From a virus, in the IMG/VR virus record IMGVR_UViG_3300044701_005040, positions 1-38,983 of that record: DNA of 38,983 nucleotides; one strand, given 5' to 3'. This document shows positions 24,684 through 33,726 of this stretch, in pieces; position 1 is the stretch's first letter; the number at the start of each line of letters is the position of its first letter. A model generated the notes under the pieces. It had not been told where the DNA came from. It ran no database searches and saw nothing but the letters and a program-made list of their open reading frames with translations. Both the position numbers and the translations under genes were made by a program.

Positions 24684-26231
24684 ATGACAATTTCAAATCA
24701 AACTATTTTAAGAAACGATTATATAGCAAATGGAACAAATACTATTTTTGCTTTTAATTTTCCAATATTTTATGAACCTAGTGAGGCAATAAAATTTTCA
24801 ATACAAGTTATAATTACAAATGAACTTGGTGTAGAAACAATAAAAACAGAGAATATTGATTACACAATTACTTATGATGCTTTAAACATAGATAATAATG
24901 TTATTAATCAAGGTAATGTAGTATTTACAACCGCCCCTGCAAATTTATATAGAGTTTCATTATTAAGAAAATTAAATTTAACACAAAATACAAATTTAAC
25001 AAACAAAGGAACAGATAAATTTTCAGGAGCAAATGTAGAGGCTTCTCTTGATAAATTAACTTTAATTAATTTAGAAAATAAAGAAATTTTTAATAGATGT
25101 GTTTTATTGCCAAAATCAACAAATTTATCTTCAATAGAATTGCCAATTAATTTAGAAAATGCAAATAAAGTAATAACAGTTAATAGTGCTGGTGATAATT
25201 TAACCACCAAAAATTTAGCAGATATTAATCTTGCTACTCTTACTAATTTTGCCAAAACGTTAATGGATGATAACAATGCGAGTGAAGCAAGGGCAACTCT
25301 TGATGCGCAACAATTAAATGCTAATTTAACTGCTTTATCTAATTTAATCTCTGTATCTAATTTAACTGCTTTATCTAATTTAATCTCTGTATCTAATTTA
25401 ACTGCTCTAGCTGGTTTAACTGGTGCCTCAAATAAATTGCCTTATTTTACTGGTGCAGGCACAATGGCAGTGCAAGATTTAATAGCAACCGCAACAAATC
25501 CTGGTATTTTACCAATTATTACTGGTCCAATAGTTTTTGGTATTAATGCAATTGATCCTAACAACGATGTAGATTTTTTTGCTAATAGTTTTTATTTTCA
25601 AGATAACAGCGGTTTTGCTACATTAACAAGCAATTTAACAAAACGGCTTGATGCTAACTGGGTGGCAGGTAATAATCAAGGTGGCTTAGACACGGGCACA
25701 AAACAAGTTAATACTCCATATTATGGCTATGCTATTTACAATCCAACAACATTAGTTGCCGATATTATTTTTAGTGCAAGCCCTACAAACCCTACATTGC
25801 CGAGTGGTTTTACTAAATATAGACGAATTAAAAGTGCATTTTTTTTAACAAATGCAAGTGGCAATATTCGTGGTTTTTTTTATCTTCCAGATAGTGGATA
25901 TTATTTATGGAGCACTCCAATTACTGTCCATTTTTCGCAAAATACTAGCGGAAGTGGAACTAACGATGTTAGTGTGCCAAGAATATATGGAATGGTTGCT
26001 CTTGTGCAAGTGCAAGGAGTTAATGATGCATTTAATGCTTATTCATTTACTACTATTTCGTCTGGTTCAATGACTATTGATTCAGGTAATGCTGACACTG
26101 GTTTTTCAATAAATGATGGGCAATTGCCTATACTAAACAATACATCAAGTGCCAGTATTACTTGGGGTGGTAATGCTGCTAGACGAAATTATGTTTACGC
26201 TTATGGTTTTATTGACACAACACATTATTAA
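24684..26231 (+). CDS. tail fibre with T7-type N-terminal domain
   Basis: 515 residues. Residues 1-about 130 have the T7 fibre N-terminal pattern (NDYIANGTNTIFAFNFPIF, DYTITYD, GNVVFTTAPANLYRVSLLRKL, ASLDKLTLI), which anchors fibres to the tail. A linker with tandem TALSNLISVSNL units (about 214-241) leads to a beta-rich C-terminal region with GNARRNY-like end (GGNAARRNYVYAYGF), likely receptor binding. It follows the ejection genes directly. Confidence 0.85.
   Translation: MTISNQTILRNDYIANGTNTIFAFNFPIFYEPSEAIKFSIQVIITNELGVETIKTENIDYTITYDALNIDNNVINQGNVVFTTAPANLYRVSLLRKLNLTQNTNLTNKGTDKFSGANVEASLDKLTLINLENKEIFNRCVLLPKSTNLSSIELPINLENANKVITVNSAGDNLTTKNLADINLATLTNFAKTLMDDNNASEARATLDAQQLNANLTALSNLISVSNLTALSNLISVSNLTALAGLTGASNKLPYFTGAGTMAVQDLIATATNPGILPIITGPIVFGINAIDPNNDVDFFANSFYFQDNSGFATLTSNLTKRLDANWVAGNNQGGLDTGTKQVNTPYYGYAIYNPTTLVADIIFSASPTNPTLPSGFTKYRRIKSAFFLTNASGNIRGFFYLPDSGYYLWSTPITVHFSQNTSGSGTNDVSVPRIYGMVALVQVQGVNDAFNAYSFTTISSGSMTIDSGNADTGFSINDGQLPILNNTSSASITWGGNAARRNYVYAYGFIDTTHY
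25323..25406 (+). repeat. 36-bp tandem repeat in tail fibre
   Basis: Two identical 36-bp units plus 12 bases, each made of two related 18-bp halves (AATTTAACTGCTTTATCT and AATTTAATCTCTGTATCT), adding 12 residues per unit. Copy number could change by slippage and alter fibre length. Confidence 0.8.
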
Positions 26232-26234
26232 TTT

Positions 26235-26711
26235 ATGATCTATTTACAAAATACAACAACAAAAGAAATTGCAGAATTTATCAACGAAGATACTATTGGT
26301 TTAAATTATGTTATTGGTTGGCAACCTGCAACCAAGGAAGAAATAACCGCTTTTCTTTTTAAAAAAGGCAAACAATCTAAACTTGCCGAAATAAAAGCAA
26401 AAAGAGATGAAATTTTAAATAAAACCGAAAGTATTATTTTTGATGGTAAAACATATAAAATAAATGATAATATAAGAAGACTATACCAAGATAAATATAA
26501 TATTGGTGTATTTCCTATCGACTGGCGGTGTATCGACGATATAACTTGGGTATCTTTAATTAATACAAAAGCATTACAATTATTAAATTCTTTTATTGAT
26601 TTTTGCGAAAATAAAAACACTACAATCTATCAAAAAGAAACTACTTTTATTATAGCTTTAAATAATGCTAAAAGCCCTGACGATATTAATAAAATTATTG
26701 TAAATTACTAA
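26235..26711 (+). CDS. DUF4376-type fibre-associated protein
   Basis: 158 residues. The C-terminal about 110 residues fit DUF4376: KLAEIKAKRDEILNKTESIIFDGKTYKI (about 49-76; core KAKRDEILN, IFDGKTY), then DWRCIDDITWVSL, LNSFIDFCENK, and a helical end. DUF4376 domains occur in tail fibre assembly proteins and next to fibre genes. Position between the two fibre genes agrees. Whether it is a chaperone or a virion protein is unknown. Confidence 0.72.
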   Translation: MIYLQNTTTKEIAEFINEDTIGLNYVIGWQPATKEEITAFLFKKGKQSKLAEIKAKRDEILNKTESIIFDGKTYKINDNIRRLYQDKYNIGVFPIDWRCIDDITWVSLINTKALQLLNSFIDFCENKNTTIYQKETTFIIALNNAKSPDDINKIIVNY

Positions 26712-26712
26712 T

Positions 26713-27321
26713 ATGTTATCTACAACTCTTACAAACAATAGAATTATTAATGGAGCGGTTGTAAAGTATAAAACCGAGGGTAATGTTTTAACTTTACAAA
26801 TAGAAGGCAACCATCTTATTGCACTTAATACTTATTGTAAAATAAATATTACTGGTTTAGATATTGTTAATGATTATCAATCTTTAAATAATGGTTATAT
26901 TTTAACAGATATTTTTAATGGCATAAAAACATTTTATGCTATAAACGATACTTTACTTGAAACTACAATTAATGTAAAAAATTATCACAATTCAGTTGCC
27001 ACACAAGTTATTAGCGGAACTCCTATTGTAACTACTGCAAATGAAAGTTGGGCTATTAATGTATCTAATATAACAAAATTTAATTTTCAATTAATAGAAT
27101 CTAATATTGTTAACTTTAACACTGCAAAAATAGAAATTACACCATTTAAAGAAAATGGTACAGAAATGATAAGTGATGTTTATGATGATGGGAGCGGAGT
27201 AAATTATAGTTTGCACGAACAAAAATTAGATTTTAAAAATTATGATTATTTTGTTTTATCTTTAAAAGATAGCCCAAGTTCAGCAACAAATATACCAATA
27301 ATTATTACACATATTTTATGA
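26713..27321 (+). CDS. hypothetical tail/fibre-region protein
   Basis: 202 residues, predicted all-beta, rich in Asn, Ile and Thr, with no recognised family. It starts one base after the stop of the DUF4376 gene, and its stop overlaps the next ATG (ATGA), so the four fibre-region genes are one block. Likely structural or an assembly partner, from position and composition only. Confidence 0.6.
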   Translation: MLSTTLTNNRIINGAVVKYKTEGNVLTLQIEGNHLIALNTYCKINITGLDIVNDYQSLNNGYILTDIFNGIKTFYAINDTLLETTINVKNYHNSVATQVISGTPIVTTANESWAINVSNITKFNFQLIESNIVNFNTAKIEITPFKENGTEMISDVYDDGSGVNYSLHEQKLDFKNYDYFVLSLKDSPSSATNIPIIITHIL

Positions 27322-29909
27322 CAAAAGGATATTTTGAGTTTGAATATTTAAAAAGAAGAGATTTAAAAGATGAAGTGCAAAAAGTCGTGCAAAATTACCT
27401 TAATATTTATAATTCTGTTTCAGGAACAGTAGATTATTTTGCTGATTTACCAAATGCATCTTTAAATAATGCAAAAATTTATTTAGTAAGATATCAAACT
27501 ACTGTTTTAGGTATTATTACAAAACAGTCAGGTTTATATATAAGTGAAGAGGGTGGTTGGCGATGGATGACTAGTTTAGATGAAAAAGCAAACAAAAATA
27601 TAACAATAAGTGCTGGAAGTGGTTTAATTGGCGGTGGTAGTATAGCGACAAATAGAACAATTTCTCATGCCGATACATCATCGCAAGCTAATATAGTAAA
27701 TACTGGCGGTAATGTTATACAATCTGCAAACCTTGACGATTTTGGGCATATTACAAGTTTTTCAAGTATTGATTTAGATAACAGATACATTACAACAAGT
27801 GGTGCTTATGCTAACCCTACTTGGATTACTAGTTTAGATGCTAATAAATTAACTGGCACTATACCTAGTAATGTTTTAGGTGCATCAACTCTTTATATTG
27901 GCACAACTGAAATTGCTTTAAATAGAGCAAGTGGCAATCAAGCATTGACTGGAATTAGCAGTGTGCAATTTACTGGTGCAACTAGTGGAACCGCTACTTT
28001 ACAAGCCCCTGCTATTGCTGGAACTACTACCTTCACTTTACCTGCAACTAGTGGCAATTTAATTGGAAGTAATGATACAACTGTAAATAATTGGAATACA
28101 TCATATAATAGAAGCCCTACTGCATTATCTGTCGCTGGCACCACAACAAAAACAATTACTTTAACAAAGCAAGATGGCACAACATTAAGTGCCAACTGGA
28201 CTGATTTAAGTGGTGGAAATGTTACTTCGGTTTTTGGTAGAACTGGGGCAGTAGTAGCAACCGAAGGTGATTATTCATTAAATTTGTTAAGCGATACAAC
28301 AATCGCAACTCCAACTACAAATCAATTATTACGATACGATGGCACAAATTGGGTTAACTGGACTGCTAATTATTTAACATTAACAAGTTTATCTGCAACC
28401 AGTCCTTTAAATTATAATAATACAACTGGTGTTTTTAGCATTGATCAATCTAATACTACAACAAACGGTTTTTTATCTAGTGTTGATTGGAACACTTTTA
28501 ATAATAAACAAAATGCAATTACTTTAACTACAACTGGCAATAGTGGGGCATCTAGTTTTGTTTCTAATGTTTTAAATATACCTAACTATACACTTGCTGG
28601 TTTGGGAGGTCAACCTTTATTAAGTGGAACTGGTTTTGTCAAAGCTAACGGAACTGTAATAAGTTATGATAACTCAACTTATTTAACTACAAATCAAACA
28701 ATTACATTAACTGGAGATATAACTGGTTCAGGCACAACTGCAATTACAACTGCACTTGCGAATAGCGGTGTTGTTGCTGGAACTTATCAAGATTCAACTA
28801 CAATAAGCCCTTTAACTATTGATGCAAAAGGTAGAATTACAAGCACTGGCACTGCCGTTACAATAGCACCTTTATTTAGTAGTATTGCAAGCAAGCCAAC
28901 AACTATTAGTGGCTATGGTATTACTGATGGTGCAACATTAACAGGAACCGAAACATTAACAAACAAAACATTAACCGATAACACAACATTTTTTCAAGAT
29001 CATTCAGACAATACTAAAAAGGCACAGTTTGAATTATCAAGTATAACAACAGCAACTACTAGAACTTATACTTTACCAAATAATGATGGAACTTTAATAA
29101 CGCATCAACAATATACAGCTACGGATGTATTAAATAAAATTAAAACCGTAGATGGAACAGGGTCAGGGCTAGATGCAGACACATTGCAAGGTTTAACCTT
29201 GTCGTCAACAGCGGCAAGTGGTCCCAATTATAATTCAATCCCGTATATAACAGCTGGTGGAGTAATAGAAATTGGAAGATACATTGATTTCCACGCATCT
29301 TCATCCGATGGGAACGATTACACCGCACGCCTTGACGCAGGGTCAGCGGCAACTTCAAGGACTTTGTCTCTCCCTACAAGCTCCGGCACCTTGATATCTA
29401 CTGGTGGAAATGGTGTGGTGACTAATACGATGTTAGCTCAAATTACTGCAGCCAATAAAGTTGCCAACACAGCCACGACAGCAACAGCTTTAGGTAGTAC
29501 ATCAACGATTGTTGCAAGGAATGCTAATAATGCTTTTGCTTGTGCGAATATAGCACTGACTGGTATTGTTTATGAGGGTAATAGTGGCTACTCAAATATA
29601 AATACTACTAGCTCAATCACAATTGCTAATATACTCAATTTAGTAATACAGAGCACCCCTACATCAAATATAACATTAACTTTACCAACTGGAATATTAG
29701 TAGAAGGTGGTGTTATTCAAAATCCAGTTATGGCAAATAATTCAAGTTTTATCTGGTCTATTGTTAACATTGCAACTGGCTTTACAATCACATTAGCTGG
29801 GGCAACTGGTCATACATATATTGGCAATATAACTATTTCGGCAGATGCATCAGCAACTTTTCGCACACAACGAACTGCAACCAACGTTTATAAAACCGTA
29901 AGAATATAA
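27318..29909 (+). CDS. large tail fibre / receptor-binding protein
   Basis: 863 residues, rich in Thr, Ser, Asn and Gly. A short N-terminal domain (about 1-95) precedes phage-fibre modules: GSGLIGGGSIATNRTISHAD (about 100-119), TSVFGRTGAVVATEGDYS (about 301-318), GTETLTNKTLTDNT, GLDADTLQGLTL and IDFHASSSDGNDYTARLD (about 656-673). These are widely exchanged trimeric fibre segments. About 29150-29410 has roughly 50% GC by hand count of two lines, against about 28% nearby, with different codon use, suggesting a recently acquired module. The C-terminal beta domain (about 770-863) is the likely tip. Confidence 0.85.
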   Translation: MTKGYFEFEYLKRRDLKDEVQKVVQNYLNIYNSVSGTVDYFADLPNASLNNAKIYLVRYQTTVLGIITKQSGLYISEEGGWRWMTSLDEKANKNITISAGSGLIGGGSIATNRTISHADTSSQANIVNTGGNVIQSANLDDFGHITSFSSIDLDNRYITTSGAYANPTWITSLDANKLTGTIPSNVLGASTLYIGTTEIALNRASGNQALTGISSVQFTGATSGTATLQAPAIAGTTTFTLPATSGNLIGSNDTTVNNWNTSYNRSPTALSVAGTTTKTITLTKQDGTTLSANWTDLSGGNVTSVFGRTGAVVATEGDYSLNLLSDTTIATPTTNQLLRYDGTNWVNWTANYLTLTSLSATSPLNYNNTTGVFSIDQSNTTTNGFLSSVDWNTFNNKQNAITLTTTGNSGASSFVSNVLNIPNYTLAGLGGQPLLSGTGFVKANGTVISYDNSTYLTTNQTITLTGDITGSGTTAITTALANSGVVAGTYQDSTTISPLTIDAKGRITSTGTAVTIAPLFSSIASKPTTISGYGITDGATLTGTETLTNKTLTDNTTFFQDHSDNTKKAQFELSSITTATTRTYTLPNNDGTLITHQQYTATDVLNKIKTVDGTGSGLDADTLQGLTLSSTAASGPNYNSIPYITAGGVIEIGRYIDFHASSSDGNDYTARLDAGSAATSRTLSLPTSSGTLISTGGNGVVTNTMLAQITAANKVANTATTATALGSTSTIVARNANNAFACANIALTGIVYEGNSGYSNINTTSSITIANILNLVIQSTPTSNITLTLPTGILVEGGVIQNPVMANNSSFIWSIVNIATGFTITLAGATGHTYIGNITISADASATFRTQRTATNVYKTVRI

Positions 29910-29910
29910 T

Positions 29911-30507
29911 ATGAAAGCATTTTACATTGACGATATAATAACTGAATATAAACCACTTGATTTTGAAGGTCAAGGTGATTTTATAATTATTACCGAACAA
30001 GAATATCAAGATGCTTTAACGAATACAGAGCAAATGGTAAATATTGATGGTAAAATAGAACCGTATTCTAAATTATTAGAGTATTATAAAAATTATAAGC
30101 GAGGCGAAATTGAAGCTAATTTATATCAAGCTAATCTTCGCCCTGCAATACATAGTGCTAATTTAATTGTAAATAATGTTATAACAGAAGAGATTGTCGA
30201 TTTTTCTTTTAAAGTTATGGAAACTGGTTTATCGGTTATAAACCCTTGCATTATTTTATTAACTACAATTATTTTAGAAGATAATCAATATAAAACAAAT
30301 TATTATTATTCAACAAAAAAAGTTGTAGATAATGTTATAACAAAAGAAGATATTATCGTTCGTCTTAATAAAAATTTAGCATTATCAATTTTGGGACATC
30401 TTGCAAATCGAACAAATAAATTAAATCAAGTTATGTCAAAATATTTATTGCAACTTAATGAATGCAAAAAAATTGACGAAGTAAAAGCAATTAAACCAAT
30501 TTTTTAG
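29911..30507 (+). CDS. hypothetical protein, possible fibre assembly protein
   Basis: 198 residues. The N-terminus (MKAFYIDDIITEYKPLDFEG, then FIIITEQEYQDAL) resembles openings of tail fibre assembly proteins, and the gene starts one base after the large fibre stop. The rest is helical (LYQANLRPAIHSANLIV, then a hydrophobic stretch NPCIILLTTIIL at about 108-119) and not recognised. The assignment is tentative. Confidence 0.55.
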   Translation: MKAFYIDDIITEYKPLDFEGQGDFIIITEQEYQDALTNTEQMVNIDGKIEPYSKLLEYYKNYKRGEIEANLYQANLRPAIHSANLIVNNVITEEIVDFSFKVMETGLSVINPCIILLTTIILEDNQYKTNYYYSTKKVVDNVITKEDIIVRLNKNLALSILGHLANRTNKLNQVMSKYLLQLNECKKIDEVKAIKPIF

Positions 30508-30510
30508 ATT

Positions 30511-31077
30511 ATGGAATTACCTACTGGCACAATTATTTTTTATTCAACAAGAGATAGTTTTTATCGTTTATTTACTGCACCTGTTCGAGGTATAATACAA
30601 AAAACAACTGGTGGCTTTTGGGAGCATTGTGGTATTATTATAAACAATAAATATTATGAAGTTAATTCAAAAAATGGTTTAATTGAGATTGAATGGGATA
30701 TACACAAGGAGTTTTTAGAAGGTAAAAAAGATGTTATGATTACAGCATATTCTAAACCACAATATCAAACAAGTATTCTTAAATTTCAAAACGATATAAA
30801 CGAGCAACTAGGTATCAAACCTAAATACTCACAAATTAGAGCTTTTTTTTCGGCAATAGATAATATCAAAATTATAAAAAAACTTGCTATATGGTTAATC
30901 AAAAAACAACCGATTAGCAAAGCAACATTTTGCAGTAAATTTATTTTAAAAACTTTACAAACTCAACCATATCTTGGTGAATTGTATAATATTGATACAA
31001 ACACAATTTCGCCTAATGAATTAAAAAAGATTTTGATTGACAATAAAAAACTCTATTCTAATTTAATTATTTTATAA
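30511..31077 (+). CDS. permuted papain-like (YiiX/NlpC-P60 type) protein
   Basis: 188 residues. The order fits circularly permuted papain folds: GTIIFYS (6-12), then WEHCGIIIN with His39, YEV with Glu50, and much later ATFCSKFI with Cys141 as the likely nucleophile. The family includes peptidoglycan amidases and lipid-modifying enzymes. It opens the lysis region, one base overlapping the holin-like gene, so an endolysin or accessory lysis role is plausible. No signal peptide is seen. A distant paralogue lies at 31336-31938. Confidence 0.68.
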   Translation: MELPTGTIIFYSTRDSFYRLFTAPVRGIIQKTTGGFWEHCGIIINNKYYEVNSKNGLIEIEWDIHKEFLEGKKDVMITAYSKPQYQTSILKFQNDINEQLGIKPKYSQIRAFFSAIDNIKIIKKLAIWLIKKQPISKATFCSKFILKTLQTQPYLGELYNIDTNTISPNELKKILIDNKKLYSNLIIL

Positions 31078-31346
31078 TGTCAAAAATAGAATTTATATAC
31101 AACATTTTTAAATCAACTTTTTTAAGCCCAAAGGGGACATTATCAAGCAAAAGATTAGTCGGTTTTTTAATGGTAACAGAAGCTGGCTTTTTAATTGCAT
31201 ATGCCGTGTTTATGAAACTACATTTTGGCAAAACACTTGACGATTATTTAGTTAGCTTGTTAAACACTTTACTATTAACAGGCTCTGGTTTAATTGGCTC
31301 AACTATTTTTGAAAAAAAATTTAAAAAAATAAAAAATGCAAAATAA
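31077..31346 (+). CDS. holin-like small membrane protein
   Basis: 89 residues with GTLSSKRLVGFLMV (about 20-33), a motif I associate with a family of small phage membrane proteins near lysis genes. It has two hydrophobic segments (about 28-48 and 58-78) and a basic tail KKFKKIKNAK. Two transmembrane helices, a charged tail and position between candidate lysis enzymes fit a class II holin. Its start overlaps the previous stop (TAATG), and its end overlaps the next gene by 11 bases. Confidence 0.65.
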   Translation: MSKIEFIYNIFKSTFLSPKGTLSSKRLVGFLMVTEAGFLIAYAVFMKLHFGKTLDDYLVSLLNTLLLTGSGLIGSTIFEKKFKKIKNAK

Positions 31347-31938
31347 TTTAGAAAATATTTTTAATCATTTAAAAGACGGCGATTGTTTGGCTTTTTATCG
31401 CAAAGCTTGGTATTTACAAATTATACCATTTTTTACAAAAGAAAAAGGCGATAAAGAAGCTCCGCAACATGTTGGTATTTGTTATGAAGTAAAAAAAAAT
31501 AACAATATACTTAGTTTTAAATTAAGCGAACAAACTTTTGAAGGTGGTAAATATAGATTAGTTGTAATATATAAAGATTATGCAAATAATTTTGAAACCA
31601 GTGATTCATATTTTAACAAGCAAAATAAAATTGCATTGTTAAGCCTGAAACAACCACTTACAGCACAGCAAATAGAAAATGGTATTTTTGATGCTAAAAG
31701 TCAAAAAGATAAAACTTACGGCTATTTATCTTTACCGTTTGGAGGAGAGTTTTTAGAAAAATTATTACCAAACTGGTTAAAAGCAAAAATATTAAAAATA
31801 CAAAATTCGCAACAAAAAAGACATTGTGCTTTACATATTCGCTGGAACTTAAAAAAAATGGGAGTTTATGATTTTAAAGATTTTAATCCTAGCCCTCTCG
31901 AAATAACTAAATTACCTATTTTTAATGTTCTTGTTTGA
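31336..31938 (+). CDS. second permuted papain-like protein
   Basis: 200 residues. DGDCLAFYRKAW (about 14-25) is followed by PQHVGICYEV with His45, a Glu65 in LSEQTFEGG, GYLSLPFG, and RHCALHIRWNL with Cys164. This is the same His-first, Cys-last order as the gene at 30511, with little overall similarity. Such proteins act as cysteine peptidases or amidases, or as structural enzymes in phages. It may share lysis duty with the first copy or act on entry. Confidence 0.62.
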   Translation: MQNNLENIFNHLKDGDCLAFYRKAWYLQIIPFFTKEKGDKEAPQHVGICYEVKKNNNILSFKLSEQTFEGGKYRLVVIYKDYANNFETSDSYFNKQNKIALLSLKQPLTAQQIENGIFDAKSQKDKTYGYLSLPFGGEFLEKLLPNWLKAKILKIQNSQQKRHCALHIRWNLKKMGVYDFKDFNPSPLEITKLPIFNVLV

Positions 31939-32596
31939 TATTTTATCTAAAATCAATGCTATTAATGGTTTTTTTAAACTAATAAAATCTTTTAATAAGA
32001 TTTTGTTGATTGTTATTTTACTAGCAACTACAATTGCAATCAGTGGTTTTTTTATCATAAAAAAACATTATGATAATTCTATTTATGTTGATGCTATACA
32101 AGATGAAAGAATTAAAAAAGAGATACAAAATATTTTAAGAAAATGCGGTGATAAAAATGCAATTGCTGTAAGTGTTATTAGTAGCGAAATTACTAGCAAT
32201 TATTATGGTAAATTTAAAGAGTTTTGGGCTTGTGATAAAAATTTTAGTCAAGAGTGTTTATTAGATTTAACTTTGCAAGAAAAATATAGAAGTGATTATA
32301 ATGTAGACCCTGAAACATATAAATTATTAAAAGATATTGCTATTGAAAATGAAACAAAAGAATTAAATTTAGAAACTTTTAATATTGAAAAATATTCGAC
32401 AATTTATGAAATATTAAAACAATCCCCTAACTTTGATAATATACATACATTATGGTTAAGCGGTGTAATAAATACTGAAAAAAAAGTTATTTATGCCATC
32501 TCAATGACAAGTTGGAACAATAAATATTGTGAAAATGCAATTTTTTATTTAGATAAATTAAAACAAAAACTACCAATATCAAAACTATGGAAATAA
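31925..32596 (+). CDS. membrane-anchored hypothetical protein
   Basis: 223 residues with one N-terminal transmembrane segment (about 27-49, LLIVILLATTIAISGFFII) and a polar domain with several Cys (KCGDKN, WACDKN, QECLLD, NKYCEN) that could form disulfides in the periplasm. Overlaps the papain-like gene by 14 bases. No family recognised; position suggests lysis or superinfection functions. Confidence 0.6.
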   Translation: MFLFDILSKINAINGFFKLIKSFNKILLIVILLATTIAISGFFIIKKHYDNSIYVDAIQDERIKKEIQNILRKCGDKNAIAVSVISSEITSNYYGKFKEFWACDKNFSQECLLDLTLQEKYRSDYNVDPETYKLLKDIAIENETKELNLETFNIEKYSTIYEILKQSPNFDNIHTLWLSGVINTEKKVIYAISMTSWNNKYCENAIFYLDKLKQKLPISKLWK

Positions 32597-32760
32597 TTTA
32601 TTTAATAATAACATCAGTTGTTAATATGATTTTAACGGTAAGCTCAATAGTTTATTTTCATTGCAAGCTTAATAAAATGGATTTAAGAATAGAACACGAA
32701 ATTAAAAACCAAAAACATACTCAAAATTTATTAAAAGAATTAAATATTAAAAATGATTAA
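32587..32760 (+). CDS. small single-pass membrane protein
   Basis: 57 residues from ATG at 32587-32589 to TAA at 32758-32760. An N-terminal hydrophobic helix (about 3-24, IIYLIITSVVNMILTVSSIV) is followed by a charged helical tail. It overlaps both neighbours, the previous gene by 10 bases and the spanin by 8. Possible second holin, antiholin or a piece of the spanin system. It is the sort of short gene easily missed. Confidence 0.6.
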   Translation: MEIIYLIITSVVNMILTVSSIVYFHCKLNKMDLRIEHEIKNQKHTQNLLKELNIKND

Positions 32761-33025
32761 AATTATCGGCACTGTGTTTATTGCAGTATATATCTTAACG
32801 ATTGGCTTTATGAAACAACAAACAAAAAATGCAGTTGTTAGAGCAAGAGAAGAAGAGCGAATTGTTTGCGAAAATTTAATTGCTAATACTAACTTAGAAA
32901 ACGAACAAAAAACAACCAAAACCATTATTAAATATGAAAAAGTTAAAAATAATATTGTTAATTATGATATTAATCAGCGGAGTAAGTTGCTCCAACAAAT
33001 TGAAGACTTTAACTTTGCTGACTAG
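32753..33025 (+). CDS. inner-membrane spanin subunit (Rz-like)
   Basis: 90 residues: a type II N-terminal membrane anchor (about 2-20), then a charged helical periplasmic domain (VVRAREEERIVCENL to the end). The decisive evidence is context: a second gene, encoding a small lipoprotein, begins inside this gene in another frame at 32934. This is the classical Rz/Rz1 layout. The pair fuses inner and outer membranes as the last step of Gram-negative lysis. Confidence 0.75.
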   Translation: MIKIIGTVFIAVYILTIGFMKQQTKNAVVRAREEERIVCENLIANTNLENEQKTTKTIIKYEKVKNNIVNYDINQRSKLLQQIEDFNFAD

Positions 33026-33206
33026 TAATAAAAATTGTTGTGAAATGATACCAAGTTTAGATATAAAAGAGATTGTCAAACAAAATAATGTTTTAAGTGA
33101 GCCAGTATTTACTCATCTTATTCTTGTTATGGCAGTAAAAAAATGCGGTTGCTTGCCAGATGAAGAGGCAAAAGAAAAATGTTTTAATCAATTTAAGTTA
33201 AAATAA
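32934..33206 (+). CDS. outer-membrane spanin lipoprotein (Rz1-like)
   Basis: 90 residues, starting 92 bases before the Rz-like stop in another frame. A lipoprotein signal MKKLKIILLIMILISGVSC places the lipidated Cys at 19. The mature part has further Cys residues (NCCE, KKCGC, EKCF), more than usual, and lacks the strong Pro-richness of enterobacterial Rz1. Partner of the 32753 gene. Two bases separate it from the DUF5675 gene. Confidence 0.72.
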   Translation: MKKLKIILLIMILISGVSCSNKLKTLTLLTSNKNCCEMIPSLDIKEIVKQNNVLSEPVFTHLILVMAVKKCGCLPDEEAKEKCFNQFKLK

Positions 33207-33207
33207 T

Positions 33208-33726
33208 ATGGATATACTTTTAAAAAGATATTATCACAAAAACGGCGACGGTGCTACTCTTGGATATTTTACAACACAAGATAAAGAAGCAATTAATTTT
33301 GACCCTATATGTTATACTCTTGAAAGACCGTTGTTTTATAAAGGAGTTAGTAATAAAAGAGACGATAAAAACACTCAATTAAATGAAAGCTGTTGCATTC
33401 CTGCTGGCAAATACTCGGTAGAAAAAACATTTTCGACTAAATTTAAAGTTCCGTTATTTTTAATTTTAAAAGTAGAAAATAGAGATGGTATAAGAATACA
33501 TCAAGCTAACTGGATAGAGCAATTACACGGCTGTATTGCTCCTGCAAAATGGCTAATAACTGATGCAAAAGTTAAAAGTGAAATAAGAGGTTTAGATAGC
33601 CAAGAGATGCTTAATAAGTTTCATAATGCAATTGGTGGCAACAAGTTTAATTTAACTATTATTGATAATGAAGGAGACTTGGTTATGAAAAAAATATCAA
33701 CAAAAAATACTCAATTAAAATTATGA
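33208..33726 (+). CDS. DUF5675 family protein (possible peptidoglycan-acting enzyme)
   Basis: 172 residues. Family signature: TLERPLFYKG, CCIPAGKYSVE (about 61-71), then IRIHQANWIEQLHGCIAPAK (about 95-114). The last motif, a His followed about 13 residues on by GC(I/V), recalls the YkuD L,D-transpeptidase active site, so a cysteine enzyme acting on cell wall is possible. DUF5675 genes often sit near phage lysis genes, as here. It overlaps the next gene by four bases (ATGA). Confidence 0.78.
   Translation: MDILLKRYYHKNGDGATLGYFTTQDKEAINFDPICYTLERPLFYKGVSNKRDDKNTQLNESCCIPAGKYSVEKTFSTKFKVPLFLILKVENRDGIRIHQANWIEQLHGCIAPAKWLITDAKVKSEIRGLDSQEMLNKFHNAIGGNKFNLTIIDNEGDLVMKKISTKNTQLKL

Noticed and set aside
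25852-26073. 73-codon frame inside the tail fibre
   Set aside because: Out-of-frame shadow of the fibre gene without start signals.
24684-29909. Diversity-generating retroelement, as in BPP-1
   Set aside because: I looked for a reverse transcriptase and for a template/variable repeat pair at the fibre ends and saw neither.
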